Assembly: GCA_907163375.1 (NCBI GenBank)
Contig: CAJQUW010012461.1
Span: forward strand, 124,001-188,000
Length of the DNA: 64,000 bases
Source: Prostheceraeus crozeri
Taxonomy: Eukaryota > Platyhelminthes > Polycladida > Euryleptidae
Direction of reading: 5' to 3'
Shown here: positions 37,401-42,682 of the stretch, piece by piece
How the letters are laid out: the number at the start of each line of letters is the position of its first letter
Numbering within the stretch: position 1 is the first letter of the stretch
Notes under the pieces: generated by a model
Databases searched by the model: none
What the model saw: only the letters and a program-made list of their open reading frames with translations
What the model was told of the DNA's origin: nothing
Program-made: the position numbers and the translations under genes

Positions 37401-37796
37401 AAACTGCAACGCTTCCAATCATCCATTTCTTCGGTTGCTCAACAGATTACAGTTAGCTATTTTTTCAAAAATGTCCCAAATTCATATACGTGCGTAGGTC
37501 ACTGATGCAATGACTGATTCAATAGCGACACTATTGAATTGTATTAAGTCAGTCATTTGCGGGTGGCAACGGAAGAATAATATCCTGGGGAGCATGTACA
37601 TAGACCGATAGAACATTAAGGAATTGTTAAGTAGGCTATGCCAGTAATTCTTTTGAAGTAGGCCTATGTAAAAATAATGAAACGAGCTCTTGTGAGATGG
37701 GAATATCTTGAGGTACAAAAGAGAGGAATTAACTCACTTGTCATTGTGGACGGTCTGCGAACAAATGTTCTTTACCTGATTCACATAATCTTCCAT
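1359..37796 (-). CDS. 17-exon gene for an unassigned 1121-residue helical solenoid protein
   Basis: Seventeen exons, each bounded by GT-AG sites, join from ATG (37794-37796) to TGA (1359-1361) with no stop and with every splice phase matching: 3366 coding bases, 1121 residues. Order of exons: 37796-37738, 37165-37098, 25582-25329, 23072-22993, 21409-21295, 20273-19887, 17699-17274, 12944-12762, 12460-12366, 12225-11798, 10953-10818, 8981-8657, 4852-4739, 4145-4041, 2297-1995, 1884-1721, 1482-1359. The protein is rich in Leu and predicted amphipathic helices, with no signal peptide or membrane segment and no catalytic motif I recognise; it reads like an ARM/HEAT-type scaffold. I compared it in memory with MMS22L and the N-terminal part of ATR and saw no convincing match; MEI1 and other solenoids of about 1100 to 1300 residues are untested. 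The start context CAAAATGG is good; an acceptor-like tttcag 17 bases upstream suggests a further 5' untranslated exon. Small exons could be missing in the 12945-17273 and 4853-8656 introns. Confidence 0.8.
1721..1884 (-). CDS. Solenoid gene exon 16
   Basis: 164-base exon, acceptor tatcttaag, donor GTGAGC, phase 0 in and 2 out. Encodes SYLYGALVKMDHVLLQEDAT and ends KILGTL. Confidence 0.82.
1995..2297 (-). CDS. Solenoid gene exon 15
   Basis: 303-base phase 0-0 exon, acceptor ccttgcag, donor GTAAGA. Begins GYLDRLCESRVLPETFVALF and carries two further helical repeats ending LSYAQLMELLQ. Confidence 0.86.
2463..3795. mobile_element. Non-autonomous piggyBac-type element
   Basis: The two ends are TTAA followed by CCCTCCAGGCGGTGG (2467) and CCACCGCCTGGAGGG followed by TTAA (3792-3795). 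A TTAA target duplication with CCCT...AGGG ends is the signature of piggyBac. Just inside each end is a small G/C-run hairpin (runs of g and c around catatttatg or cataaatatg); at the left the 15-base end motif is partly duplicated. There is no transposase frame in the 1325 bases, so it must have been moved in trans. It sits in the intron between exons 14 and 15 of the solenoid gene. Confidence 0.8.
3296..3345. repeat. Two-copy 24-base tandem repeat
   Basis: tgcctacatgtagaaaatac occurs twice in direct succession inside the piggyBac-type element; short and of no evident function. Confidence 0.6.
4041..4145 (-). CDS. Solenoid gene exon 14
   Basis: 105-base phase 0-0 exon, acceptor gtctttcag, donor GTAAGT. 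Encodes IIFQDLFLEFVMRCDASAHR and ends SASWLEHT. Confidence 0.75.
4739..4852 (-). CDS. Solenoid gene exon 13
   Basis: 114-base phase 0-0 exon between acceptor tatttccag and donor GTAACT. Encodes SVVAFLYRYNERGQRVTVET and on to HIHKMEFFQ. The fragmentary LINE at 4870-6480 starts only tens of bases upstream. Confidence 0.75.
4870..6480 (-). pseudogene. RTE-like LINE C-terminal fragment, split by a hAT element
   Basis: Read on the minus strand, 6480-6411 gives REFIQRAEMRMARWML and 5003-4890 gives CRAMVLELRGAMGLPSISEI then RERRLLRFGHMRRR. Motifs of the type EMRMLRWM and RRLRWFGH are the C-terminal signature of RTE-clade non-LTR retrotransposons, downstream of the reverse transcriptase. The two pieces are separated by a hAT-type insertion at 5004-6402 and are in different frames at the join. 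It is a short, dead fragment in the intron between exons 12 and 13. Confidence 0.6.
5004..6402. mobile_element. Non-autonomous hAT element
   Basis: The ends are CAGGGCTCCCACTC (5004) and GAGTGGGAGCCCTG (6402). A perfect 8-bp target duplication TCTGCAGG flanks it at 4996-5003 and 6403-6410. CAGGG ends with 8-bp duplications define the hAT superfamily. Next to both ends lie short repeats of atttgcgcag. No transposase frame is present in the 1399 bases. It inserted into an RTE-like LINE fragment. Confidence 0.85.
6533..7777. repeat. Inverted pair of about 90-base related segments
   Basis: The plus-strand segment 6533-6626 and the minus-strand segment 7777-7689 are related, sharing aaatgtgttt, agattcgaa and agaagacatgcaag. 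Their translations also correspond: VVGRFEAATLEIEDMQAYP and IVSRFESATWEVEDMQVYP. I do not recognise the peptide. The preserved peptide similarity suggests remnants of a once-coding repeat rather than simple noncoding duplication. Confidence 0.5.
6766..6876. mobile_element. 111-bp hAT-type MITE
   Basis: The ends are TAGTGCTGTTTTC and GAAAACAGCACTA, with a perfect 8-bp target duplication GTTGACAG at 6758-6765 and 6877-6884. The body is made of repeats of cgaaatcgaaat that let most of the element fold on itself. Confidence 0.8.
7787..8240. repeat. Short inverted repeat with C/G run
   Basis: tacttctattctttccc followed by a C run and acattt (7787-7828) is matched inverted by aaatgtgggg and gaagaatagaagta (8202-8236). 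The intervening 370 bases show no frame of note. This could be the two ends of a decayed small element; no target duplication was seen. Confidence 0.4.
8657..8981 (-). CDS. Solenoid gene exon 12
   Basis: 325-base exon, acceptor cgtttcag, donor GTAAAG, phase 2 in and 0 out. Encodes EILPDLYRAMIVNPKCPELW, then a Cys-containing helical segment (VCRLCGICREDHFSQL) and ends CRSSIAK. No zinc-finger spacing is evident in the cysteines. Confidence 0.82.
9893..10110 (+). mobile_element. tRNA-derived SINE
   Basis: The first 80 bases have the layout of a tRNA promoter: a box A-like tggtctcgtggtagagcgc followed about 35 bases later by a box B-like ggttcaagcatt. A non-tRNA body continues with gtgggataaataacaact and cgcctcatgtgcct, typical of a SINE body. 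The 3' end is not sharply defined. It lies in the intron between exons 11 and 12; a functional tRNA gene is unlikely because the cloverleaf does not close. Confidence 0.6.
10818..10953 (-). CDS. Solenoid gene exon 11
   Basis: 136-base exon, acceptor tccatttag, donor GTAAGC, phase 1 in and 2 out. Encodes GVDVLRRIFRHISGEGTPVG and on to PSFRVRLVF. It supplies the phase change needed between exons 10 and 12. Confidence 0.78.
11212..11752 (-). pseudogene. Penelope-like retroelement fragment with GIY-YIG domain
   Basis: Minus-strand translation of about 11749-11340 gives FLWKQPYMFQVDSPPFYKTL, then SSIVYKYSCEHSNEGYIGEA and, after one stop, RHFVTRINEHI, and finally LTKLVEALFIKEFNSDDLL. VYKYSC...YIGE...R...RI.EH followed 40 residues later by E.L.IKE is the GIY-YIG endonuclease pattern carried at the C-terminus of Penelope-like elements. 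The reverse transcriptase is absent. A 52-base copy of the segment at 11696-11749 recurs inverted at 11212-11263, so the fragment is flanked by an inverted repeat, an arrangement Penelope-like elements are known for. It is intronic, between exons 10 and 11. Confidence 0.72.
11798..12225 (-). CDS. Solenoid gene exon 10
   Basis: 428-base exon, acceptor tttccag, phase 2 in and phase 1 out. After a helical start (SLLKLLPHIGRL) comes a Ser/Asn-rich linker with a CTIC pair and an acidic stretch, then helices again. Two GT donors share the same phase, GTAAGA inside and GTAAAT at 11796-11797; I chose the second because the frame between them stays helical. The gene is truncated to the left by no repeat, but a Penelope-like fragment begins about 45 bases downstream. 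Confidence 0.75.
12366..12460 (-). CDS. Solenoid gene exon 9
   Basis: 95-base exon, acceptor ctttcag, donor GTAAGT, phase 0 in and phase 2 out. Encodes NSTLLEVAFRCLPFLALKLG and on to WLELL. The phases link exon 8 to exon 10 exactly. Confidence 0.78.
12762..12944 (-). CDS. Solenoid gene exon 8
   Basis: 183-base phase 0-0 exon, acceptor tcttctag, donor GTGAGT. Encodes CMTVQNLFGVAHKPKLRELL and a second helical pair ending KLLELIFRRCLQ. The 4.3 kb intron before it may hide a further phase 0-0 exon. Confidence 0.82.
13033..14076. mobile_element. Foldback element with about 300-bp inverted arms
   Basis: Arms at 13033-13337 and 13798-14076 are inverted copies with scattered differences, starting gagctactgacatttttt and including the short palindrome ggattcccatgggaatcc. 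Inside them a second inverted pair (13338-13378 and 13434-13476, around acatcaaat and catgtgac) adds another stem. No transposase frame and no clear target duplication were seen. It lies in the 4.3 kb intron between exons 7 and 8. Confidence 0.75.
14077..17273. other. Intron sequence with two GC-richer islands
   Basis: No exon fits the required phase 0-0. A 71-codon minus frame at 14126-14341 looks helical but would need phase 2. GC-richer stretches at about 14770-14990 and 16826-17170 contrast with the AT-rich surroundings; the second is open in two overlapping plus frames (72 and 101 codons) with no domain I recognise. At 16350-16410, atttcctcaaatgaatgccgccc followed by taaccgccg resembles one end of a widespread invertebrate repeat. 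Confidence 0.35.
17274..17699 (-). CDS. Solenoid gene exon 7
   Basis: 426-base phase 0-0 exon, acceptor gattttcag, donor GTGAGT. Begins EICSQLLFDELYDDF and contains a basic-aromatic stretch (LIDWARELLHLFRRQ) and an acidic linker (DDNWKEGEEKQ) between predicted helices. Confidence 0.85.
17700..19886. other. Intron with decayed transposon-like coding scraps
   Basis: The minus frame 19227-19039 (62 codons, rich in Lys, Glu and Thr, containing VVKQGRPTPDTKKLKVL) and a plus-strand frame near 19600-19750 (TAVIRARAAKLFNEVERLTL) look like protein-derived remnants. Neither has a domain I can name. The remainder is AT-rich and featureless. Confidence 0.3.
19887..20273 (-). CDS. Solenoid gene exon 6
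   Basis: 387-base phase 0-0 exon, acceptor tttttcag, donor GTAAGT. Helix-rich with repeated Leu spacing, for example FNKALCNFLSYLSNV and KLFQLLLKQILNSRQ, which is what suggests an ARM/HEAT-like fold. Confidence 0.85.
20630..20757. mobile_element. 128-bp pogo/Tigger-type MITE
   Basis: The ends are CAGTCGACTCTTGATATAAG and TTACATCGAGAGTCGACTG, each flanked by TA (20628-20629 and 20758-20759). CAGT(C/A)GACTCT ends with a TA target duplication are typical of pogo/Tigger elements. It is intronic, between exons 5 and 6. Confidence 0.8.
21295..21409 (-). CDS. Solenoid gene exon 5
   Basis: 115-base exon after acceptor gttttcag, donor GTAAGA. Encodes ELISSLPGMILSNEQLAFDD and on to GDFYSQT. The open frame continues past the donor, but the strong GTAAGA and the phase-0 start of exon 6 favour splicing here. 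Confidence 0.78.
22318..22445. mobile_element. 128-bp palindromic MITE
   Basis: Arms of about 40 bases, gatcttataatgcaaaattt then caccgttaagacggcctaa, are matched inverted at the right (ttaggccgtcttaacggtg in complement), leaving a 40-base loop. No target duplication is clear. It is intronic, between exons 4 and 5. Confidence 0.65.
22993..23072 (-). CDS. Solenoid gene exon 4
   Basis: 80-base exon between acceptor aaatgcag and donor GTGACA. Read in phase 0 it gives SQLLHLWSNSKQMHNDSK and continues to KNMS plus two bases, which is exactly the phase that exons 3 and 5 require. Confidence 0.65.
23829..24552. mobile_element. Foldback element, about 720 bp
   Basis: Outer arms of about 150 bases (23829-23980 and 24405-24552) pair imperfectly, ending gtccggca and tgccggac and sharing atgagactt and tgtcagacacgatcaa. 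An inner pair (about 24075-24110 and 24265-24310, around tggaatgtctt) extends the fold, so nearly the whole element is one long hairpin. No coding region was recognised. It is intronic, between exons 3 and 4. Confidence 0.65.
25329..25582 (-). CDS. Solenoid gene exon 3
   Basis: 254-base exon after acceptor ctttgcag; encodes a helical stretch beginning LNNWCLNRLVQLALINNVHK. Two donors are possible: GTAATG at 25347-25348 (phase 1) and GTAAGG at 25327-25328 (phase 0). Only the second fits exon 4, so I end the exon at 25329. Confidence 0.8.
25583..28440. other. Left part of the 11.5 kb intron between exons 2 and 3
   Basis: Apart from the BED-like scrap near 26.85 kb, I see no gene, no clear repeat ends and no RNA gene. 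A run based on gccggcgtggttagccgctt at about 26430-26500, rich in short aaccg repeats, stands out from the AT-rich background but is unassigned. Confidence 0.3.
26849..26945 (+). pseudogene. BED zinc-finger-like scrap, hAT-related
   Basis: The plus strand reads ICVSFCVNSDSTTSMVKHLS and continues VAHKKF: two cysteines, a Ser/Thr-rich loop and H-x4-H, the order found in BED fingers at the N-terminus of hAT transposases. It is bounded by stops and no transposase core follows, so it is at best a fragment. It lies within the large intron between exons 2 and 3. Confidence 0.35.
29744..31102 (-). CDS. RT palm, CCHC and nuclease part of the RLE retrotransposon ORF
   Basis: The longest surviving frame of the element (452 codons). 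It carries NEGTTQGDPVAMPMYALAIL (RT block B), KKVAFADDFAGVG (block C with the two catalytic Asp), a long helical thumb/linker, the CCHC knuckle CVCGHNFDIEHAFSC and RHNEIRDFTAGLL, and the C-terminal VDIAARG...AYFDVRVFNP nuclease motif. The frame stops at 29744, while the family's tail continues in another frame at 29653-29480. Confidence 0.75.
   Translation of the reverse strand: MFPTVITGLFVTGGLELQSNEGTTQGDPVAMPMYALAILPLLSSQCGNQVDNVKKVAFADDFAGVGTLTQLKEWWNLIENFGPFIGYFPNPSKSVLIVKDAHLLKATEVFSKSEIQITFEGNKHLGACVGNNNFKREYVSKKVRDWVDEIKERSKVANSFPHSAYAAFTRGIQHKYTYVMRTIPNLTELLEPLEYSIRHTLIPALFNGYECSDIERQLFSLPPKLGGLGIHIPTNRCQEEYEASRVITKDMIEKVKSLDSQYDRNVSQMGSESVKTRRKEKHLQYKENLSEIKRRISDKITLRMVEAANEIGASSWLTLMPLKEHGFYLEKQAFWDSLRIRYNIPLQDLPSKCVCGHNFDIEHAFSCKKGGLISLRHNEIRDFTAGLLSECYKCSRVEPCLTPLSGESFPKSTVITDEARVDIAARGVWIEGQMAYFDVRVFNPLAKTNLDF
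31329..31976 (-). CDS. RT N-terminal part of the RLE retrotransposon ORF
   Basis: 215 codons, charged and helical at first (RMTLWKEGRIEELLNECREI), then the thumb-proximal RT blocks ending RLIPLSKDPGVRPIGIGEIL. The protein continues in a different frame at about 31310 with VIYTLRNDLLYSAGNLQLCA and the catalytic QIDAHDAFN block, showing a frame shift at the join. Confidence 0.62.
   Translation of the reverse strand: MQQINHKAKSSDRKNTLERRMTLWKEGRIEELLNECREIQRRLETTRRGAKHFDVSRTFNKMMMKGRINGAIRLLGHHKNSSILPITSATIEDLKAKHPNPSPINEEMMLQGPINVIHPVIFEKLNDDTVLNAAMNIKGATGVSQFNAEEWRRMLGSSIYGTTGLDLRKAIARMAKSLCTQEIPDPESLEALLACRLIPLSKDPGVRPIGIGEIL
31957..32388 (-). CDS. N-terminal zinc-finger part of the RLE retrotransposon ORF
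   Basis: Starts MENQWICNACRKQ; the C-x2-C...H-x4-C arrangement in the first 30 residues is a nucleic-acid-binding finger as found at the N-terminus of R2-like elements. A helical region (RFDTLIQEAYEDISNWKRN) follows. The frame ends near 31960, and the next block continues in another frame through NHKAKSSDRKNTLERR, so this is one part of a longer broken gene. Confidence 0.6.
   Translation of the reverse strand: MENQWICNACRKQCKSSSGLSRHNFFCKSRVLPDEDKVNDNKITTDAKSGLNDTAYSVATIEQFENFTSNVKDRFDTLIQEAYEDISNWKRNLFQLPKGHAGKEFLREITCQIEHWTSNSLNRNISLKCLMVMPLSAFATDKS
32924..32941. repeat. CT microsatellite
   Basis: A run of ct dinucleotides in the 5' region of the RLE retrotransposon. Length may vary between individuals. 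Confidence 0.85.
33761..37097. other. Right part of the 11.5 kb intron between exons 2 and 3
   Basis: No gene. At about 34360-34520 there are diverged tandem copies of a unit like aggatttgtttacatgtggg. At 36482-36560 a tRNA-like promoter layout (ttcagttgataaagg and a box B-like tggttcgagcctg) suggests a SINE remnant. The remainder is AT-rich and unremarkable. Confidence 0.35.
36478..36585 (+). mobile_element. Possible tRNA-derived SINE head
   Basis: A box A-like aatacttcagttgataaagg is followed about 45 bases later by a box B-like catggttcgagcctgtc. No closed cloverleaf and no clear tail are seen, so I read it as a diverged SINE head, not a tRNA gene. Confidence 0.35.
37098..37165 (-). CDS. 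Solenoid gene exon 2
   Basis: 68-base exon between acceptor ttttcag and donor GTAAGT. It enters in phase 2, leaves in phase 1 and encodes SEFDNENILLQTIFTSVLD followed by KGN. It is too short to stand out alone; support comes from the phase match on both sides. Confidence 0.7.
37738..37796 (-). CDS. Solenoid gene exon 1 (start codon)
   Basis: Starts MEDYVNQVKNICSQT and encodes 19 residues plus two bases; donor GTGAGT gives phase 2. The ATG lies in CAAAATGG and is the first one after an upstream acceptor-like site. Confidence 0.7.
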
Positions 37797-38436
37797 TTTG
37801 TATCATTGCTTACCTGAAAATGAGATAGTGATCCCATAAAATGCAGAACAGCTATATTGGACCTTTTATATAAATACTTTTTCATTTCAATAAGCGAGAT
37901 TTACGAAATAATCATAATCCTAACGAAAGAAAGTGCAATTGTAATAGGCCTTTATGTTGAATTCCAGGAAGCAGAAGTCGCATTGTGAAACCTGTGATAA
38001 ATAGATTCCGGTGAAACAGTGTTTTCCCTGCGCCTTCTTCGTCATAGGATAAATGGGCCATTCTGTTAAGTTTTTGGAAATGAAGTTTCTCGGTGTCATA
38101 TTCTTTCAGAGCAAATTCTGACCATTTCTAATCATCATCTACATGATAGAGAAAACAATGCATTCTGCTAAAAATTTTTTAAACAAATAGGGAAAAATAA
38201 AATAATTCCTTTGCTTTTATATCGCTTGTTTAATGGGAGCAAATGTTACACACATTATACATTTTCAAGTGATGGCGATAGTTGGAAACAGTCTATTTAC
38301 TTATATTGGTATACTGATTATCTTTGTATTGTTGTCACATCATCTTGCATTGAGCATTTATCTAGATTGATATGCTACGTAACTAGCGGAATAATGTTAT
38401 TAATAATTGGCACCAGCAAGATGCGCAGCAGATATA
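37797..38436. other. Upstream flank of the solenoid gene
   Basis: AT-rich sequence holding the presumed promoter or a 5' untranslated exon of the minus-strand gene; the acceptor-like ctcattttcag lies just upstream of the ATG. No TATA box or CpG-dense island could be singled out. Confidence 0.3.
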
Positions 38437-40174
38437 CGTGGTGTGATCCAAAATGTCCCGGACTAACCTACTTGCAGATAACCTGTGATAACGAATACTA
38501 CTTCAGATGTAAATTTAGGTCTTTAAGGCATGAGAAATATGGTTGCCGAAATTTTTCCGGTCAGTTTTCTATTTTTTCAAAATTTTCAAACATTTTTGTC
38601 TGAATTTCAAGATTTTCCTATAAATTCTAGCGATTTAGAATTAATATATTTAGATTAACTTGACAGTTAAGCTATCACTAATAACCTGACTAATAATTAA
38701 CGGAAAAACAAATGTTTTGTTCCAGAAAACAGTTTACTTTTCAATGTATGAGCCGTTAGCATTCGTCACTTTTTGCCAACGAAGTCTCAATTCACAAAAA
38801 GCTTTATGAAAAAATTCCGGTGTCAAAGAATCAAAAAACTCAGTAACTGCATCCCGCAGTTCAACTGGCGATTCAAAATGGTGTCCACGAAGATGCTTTT
38901 TGAGGAATCTAAACAGATAGAAGTCACTTGGGGCCAAGTCAGGTGAATAAGGAGGATGGCTCAATAGTTGAAATCCGTTTCTCGTTAAGGCATTGGTTGT
39001 CTCCTGCGAGGTGTGAATCGGAGCATTGTCATGAAGCAAGTAGAGGGGAATGTTTCGTGGCTTTCTTATTTTCTTCCTCGCTTCAGATAACAGATTGGAA
39101 TAATATTCGCTATTGATTCTTACTCCTTTATCCGCAAAGTCAACCAGTTGGATTCCCGAAGCGTTCCAAAAGACCGTCAGCATCAACGACCGGCGATGTG
39201 ATGTTCCGGATCGCATTTTCAAAGGGGCAGACTCGCCTGATTTTCGCCACTCTGCAGATTCTCGCTTACTTTGAGGCAGATACAAACTTAAAGGTGTTTC
39301 ATCCTCTGTAAGGATGCAGTTCAGAAACTGATCTCCGTGCATTTCGAGGAGATCCAAATTTGACTGTGCCGCCAGAAGTCTGTTCTCCTTCATTTCAGGT
39401 GACAGAAACTTCGGTACGAAACGTGATGCCAGTTTGCGATATCCAAGTCTTTCGATGATGTCATGACAGGATTGATAACTGATTCGCAACTCTCTTGACA
39501 ACTCACGGATGGTTATCCTTCTGTGTGCTGTAATCACTTCATCGCACTGACTCGATTTCTCTTCCGGAATCTCCTGCGGCCGACCAACAGTTGAAAAATC
39601 TTGCTCCACAGATTGTCTTCCGCGTTTAAATTCGCTTATCCAGAAATAAGCAGTAGTTCTCGATGGAGCTTTGCTTCCATATGCCAGGCTTAATTCCTTT
39701 AGAATGTCACCATTAGCGAAGCCGCGGATCAGGAGGTATCGTATCACACTGCGATATTCGACTGAAGACACGCTTGTCACATCCATCATGAAAACTGATA
39801 GAACAAAGAACCATCGTTGACACGGATTTCTTAATGAATGCGTGCTGAATGAACTTCACTGATTGATATCGTAACACATGAAGCAATTAACAAAAGACGT
39901 GCAATATTCATGGCAAAGATATCCGTCAAATAAGGTACAAATCAAAATCAATCTAACTATAACAATAAGACAAATCGGATCTCGATCAATTCAGAAAATA
40001 CAGAAATTCATGTTAAAATGTAAAAATATTTTTTAAAAATAGAAAACTGACCGGAAAAATTTCGGCGACCATATTTCTCATGCCTTAAAGACCTAAATTT
40101 ACATCTGAAGTAGTATTCGTTATCACAGGTTATCTGCAAGTAGGTTAGTCCGGGACATTTTGGATCACACCACG
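38437..40174 (-). mobile_element. Apparently complete mariner element with 140-bp inverted ends
   Basis: TA (38435-38436 and 40175-40176) flanks terminal inverted repeats of about 140 bases (38437-38576 and 40035-40174), which begin CGTGGTGTGATCCAAAATGT. By eye they differ at one site (gttgccg versus gtcgccg). Between them is a single uninterrupted transposase gene on the minus strand. Near-identical ends and an open frame imply a recent insertion; most mariners have much shorter ends, so the long repeats are notable. Confidence 0.9.
38734..39789 (-). CDS. Mariner transposase, intact, D34D type
   Basis: 351 residues, the usual mariner length. The N-terminal half has two helix-turn-helix segments (YRSVIRYLLIRGFANGDI and RRITIRELSRELRISYQSCH) joined by a GRPQEIPEE linker in place of the common GRP hinge. 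The catalytic Asp residues are D163 (ILTEDETPLSL), D254 (LLHDNAPIHTS) and D289 (YSPDLAPSDFYLF), with 34 residues between the last two. The first block reads TEDETP where many mariners have TGDETW, which could affect activity. It cuts and rejoins DNA at the element's own inverted ends. The start is the first of two adjacent ATG codons. Confidence 0.9.
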   Translation of the reverse strand: MMDVTSVSSVEYRSVIRYLLIRGFANGDILKELSLAYGSKAPSRTTAYFWISEFKRGRQSVEQDFSTVGRPQEIPEEKSSQCDEVITAHRRITIRELSRELRISYQSCHDIIERLGYRKLASRFVPKFLSPEMKENRLLAAQSNLDLLEMHGDQFLNCILTEDETPLSLYLPQSKRESAEWRKSGESAPLKMRSGTSHRRSLMLTVFWNASGIQLVDFADKGVRINSEYYSNLLSEARKKIRKPRNIPLYLLHDNAPIHTSQETTNALTRNGFQLLSHPPYSPDLAPSDFYLFRFLKKHLRGHHFESPVELRDAVTEFFDSLTPEFFHKAFCELRLRWQKVTNANGSYIEK

Positions 40175-40350
40175 TATGTGGCGACAAGAAGTACCAGCGT
40201 GCAATAACCAGTGGATAGTTTAACCTGAATATGTCCTCGACTGCATGTCAGTTGCATGCAGATGTTGCGGAGACTTTACTGGAATTCTTGAAACATCAAA
40301 CATGTTCAGACTCTGTATGCTGAGCGGGATAAATGCAGGTGTACTAGGCG

Positions 40351-40944
40351 ATGCTGCTAAAGCAGCAGATGCACATTGATTTCGCTGAGATCTTTTTAAC
40401 ATTTTTCATAATAGGAGATCCAACCTACTCACTAGAGAAAATAAGAAAACAGCAGTACCCTCTGTATACATGCGTCCGTTGGAAAGGTTCTGTCGTCGAA
40501 GCAGTGCGATTGCTATTGAAGAATCAAGACAAAATTTCTATCGTTCATTTCCGACACGAGGTGATCACTGAACTTATCGAAAATCCGATAGTCGCTTCCC
40601 TCAAAATCTGGTCTGATAATCCCTTTAGTCAATTCAAAAATATCTTCATCGCTTCATTTCCAGAGTAAATTTTGGGTAGTCTACATCATCCTGCATGGAG
40701 CTTCTTTGTACCTAAGCATGGGAAGGGTCCTTCTGACGATAAGCGTCAATCATGCTTGCAATGTTGTCCTCTAAAAAAATGGATAATACTGGACGATAGC
40801 ATTGCTGTATCACAAGGGATTGCAATCCATGTTATCTGCCTCAAACAGTCCCAACTCGATGATTTTAATCTAAGATGCGATATGAACGACAACTTCAATT
40901 CTGCATCTCATTTAGCTGGAATAGCCATATGGCCCGAAAGGTGA
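40351..40944 (+). pseudogene. Transposon-derived protein remnant with HGKGP motif
   Basis: The plus frame reads GDPTYSLEKIRKQQYPLYTC, then IVASLKIWSDNPFSQFKN, a stop, and HPAWSFFVPKHGKGPSDDKR in the same frame. An IWSDxxxSQFKN block followed by WxFF...HGKGP occurs in proteins repeated many times in invertebrate genomes and believed to be transposase-derived; I cannot name the superfamily. The remnant is partial, with no inverted ends found. It abuts the right end of the intact mariner. Confidence 0.45.
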
Positions 40945-42682
40945 TAGGACCTTGGTTCACAAAAACAGTTGCGGGATGAGTGAGCTGACAGACGTTTCCA
41001 GTCTGAGAACAAACGGGAATGATGTCTTTCGCAACCAGGAATCAAGTTGTACCTGCATTGACTATCCTGATAAACTGTCTGACTTGAAAGTCGGAAATTG
41101 ACCTTTGCTAACTGGGTGTCCTTGATGTAATTATTGACAAGGAACACCGATGATCGCATTGTATTTTCTAGCTTCCGTCCCCTACTTCCAAGGACGAGAT
41201 TTCAGTGACCAATGTCAATCAACAGCGGAGAATACCCATTCGAAGATGCAATTCGTGGCCATCTGTAATGGCCAATGTCGACATCCCATCGTCACAATTT
41301 CCGAAAGTGCGTGAGGAAATCGAGCAGGTTTTCTTCGACCGTGCGATGCATTAATTGTGTACCTATGAAGTCTTGAAATAAGCCTACCAAAACAAGAGCT
41401 ATTAAAGTTCTTTATTTTAGGATGAACATTTTACATTTTTCATCAATTTGTCACTTCTGTTATTTTCGTGATTTGAAATCAAAAATTAAATTGGAGATGC
41501 GTCGAGATGATCGGACAGAATGTCAAGTGACCAGCACAGACAGATCGTTATATCTTGTAAACCACAATAGCTATCAAATTCCTTTTAACAAGAATTTGCA
41601 ACCACGCAGATCAATTAATTCCTGTCCATTGTCCAAGCGTCAGCTTAACACCCTTGATGCAAGAGCAGACATCTTATGAATAAAATGAAAAATCCCACGG
41701 GTCTATTCGATGTCACGTGACTTACGGGTGAATATTTAGGTCTCGTGAGTGAATATAGTTATCGTGTTCTGCAGCACAGATTATCAATTACTAGCGTACA
41801 CCTTAGCCTTTTATATAAAATGTTCTGCGATGCTTCTTATACTGTGGTCAGGTCAAAAGTTTGAAGTTGACTAAGTCTCGAAAAAATTCACGAGAATGCT
41901 TCAAATTAGTAGAGATGATTAAATTTCGTAAATATATAGTACACACCTATAGGACCGGTACTGCACTATAGGTGGCATTGCGCTATTGCCTGAGTTGTGG
42001 TTATGCCGTGAGTGAAGTTTGGTTTGATAATCTTATGTATTTCCGAAGTTATGGCTATGTCTGTTCTTTATCAATTTTTCATTCTGATTTTGCTTGTTGT
42101 TTGAAACAGCCTTACAAAACAATCTCTGAAAATTCGCCCCAAACAATCGCAACCATCTTACCAACCACTCATTGAACAAAGCAATTATTGCTAATAGACT
42201 CGCCACTGCTTCAGGCGGGCTGTCAACATCTCGCAAAACAAACAGACGTAGGAATACATAAAATCTTATGATTGAGGTCAAAAGTTCGAAATTATTAACA
42301 GCAGATGCCCTTCGTAAACAAAACCGATGCACACTTCACCTAACAATCTCAACCTGCCACCTGAAGACGAAACGAACGCACACAAACCAGAATTACTTGA
42401 ATAAATTATTAAACAAAGGAATGTTGATAAAATATGTCAAAAGCACGTGGTTAAGCTTTCGCAAACATGCAAATGTTTTCCGCATTCTTCGATACGATGC
42501 AAAGGAGAAGTAATAATTAAGTTGAATAGCTAAATTCGTGAGAACAGTTTTCTGTCAATGTCATTTTCTACGAACAAACTGAATTAGCAACGCAGTTCTG
42601 CTCTACATTAAATGCCATTTGTTAAAGCGACACTTCTTTTTCGCAAATTTGCGAAGCAAGTCTAATTTAAACATATTTTACT
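40945..42682. other. Gene-free stretch
   Basis: Short open frames only, none with a recognisable domain, and no repeat ends seen. Confidence 0.3.

Noticed and set aside
1359-37796. Assignment of the solenoid gene to MMS22L or ATR
   Set aside because: Remembered sequences of both were compared; only a short chance match (YLII-NR, also in ATR) was seen and the overall order of motifs does not fit.
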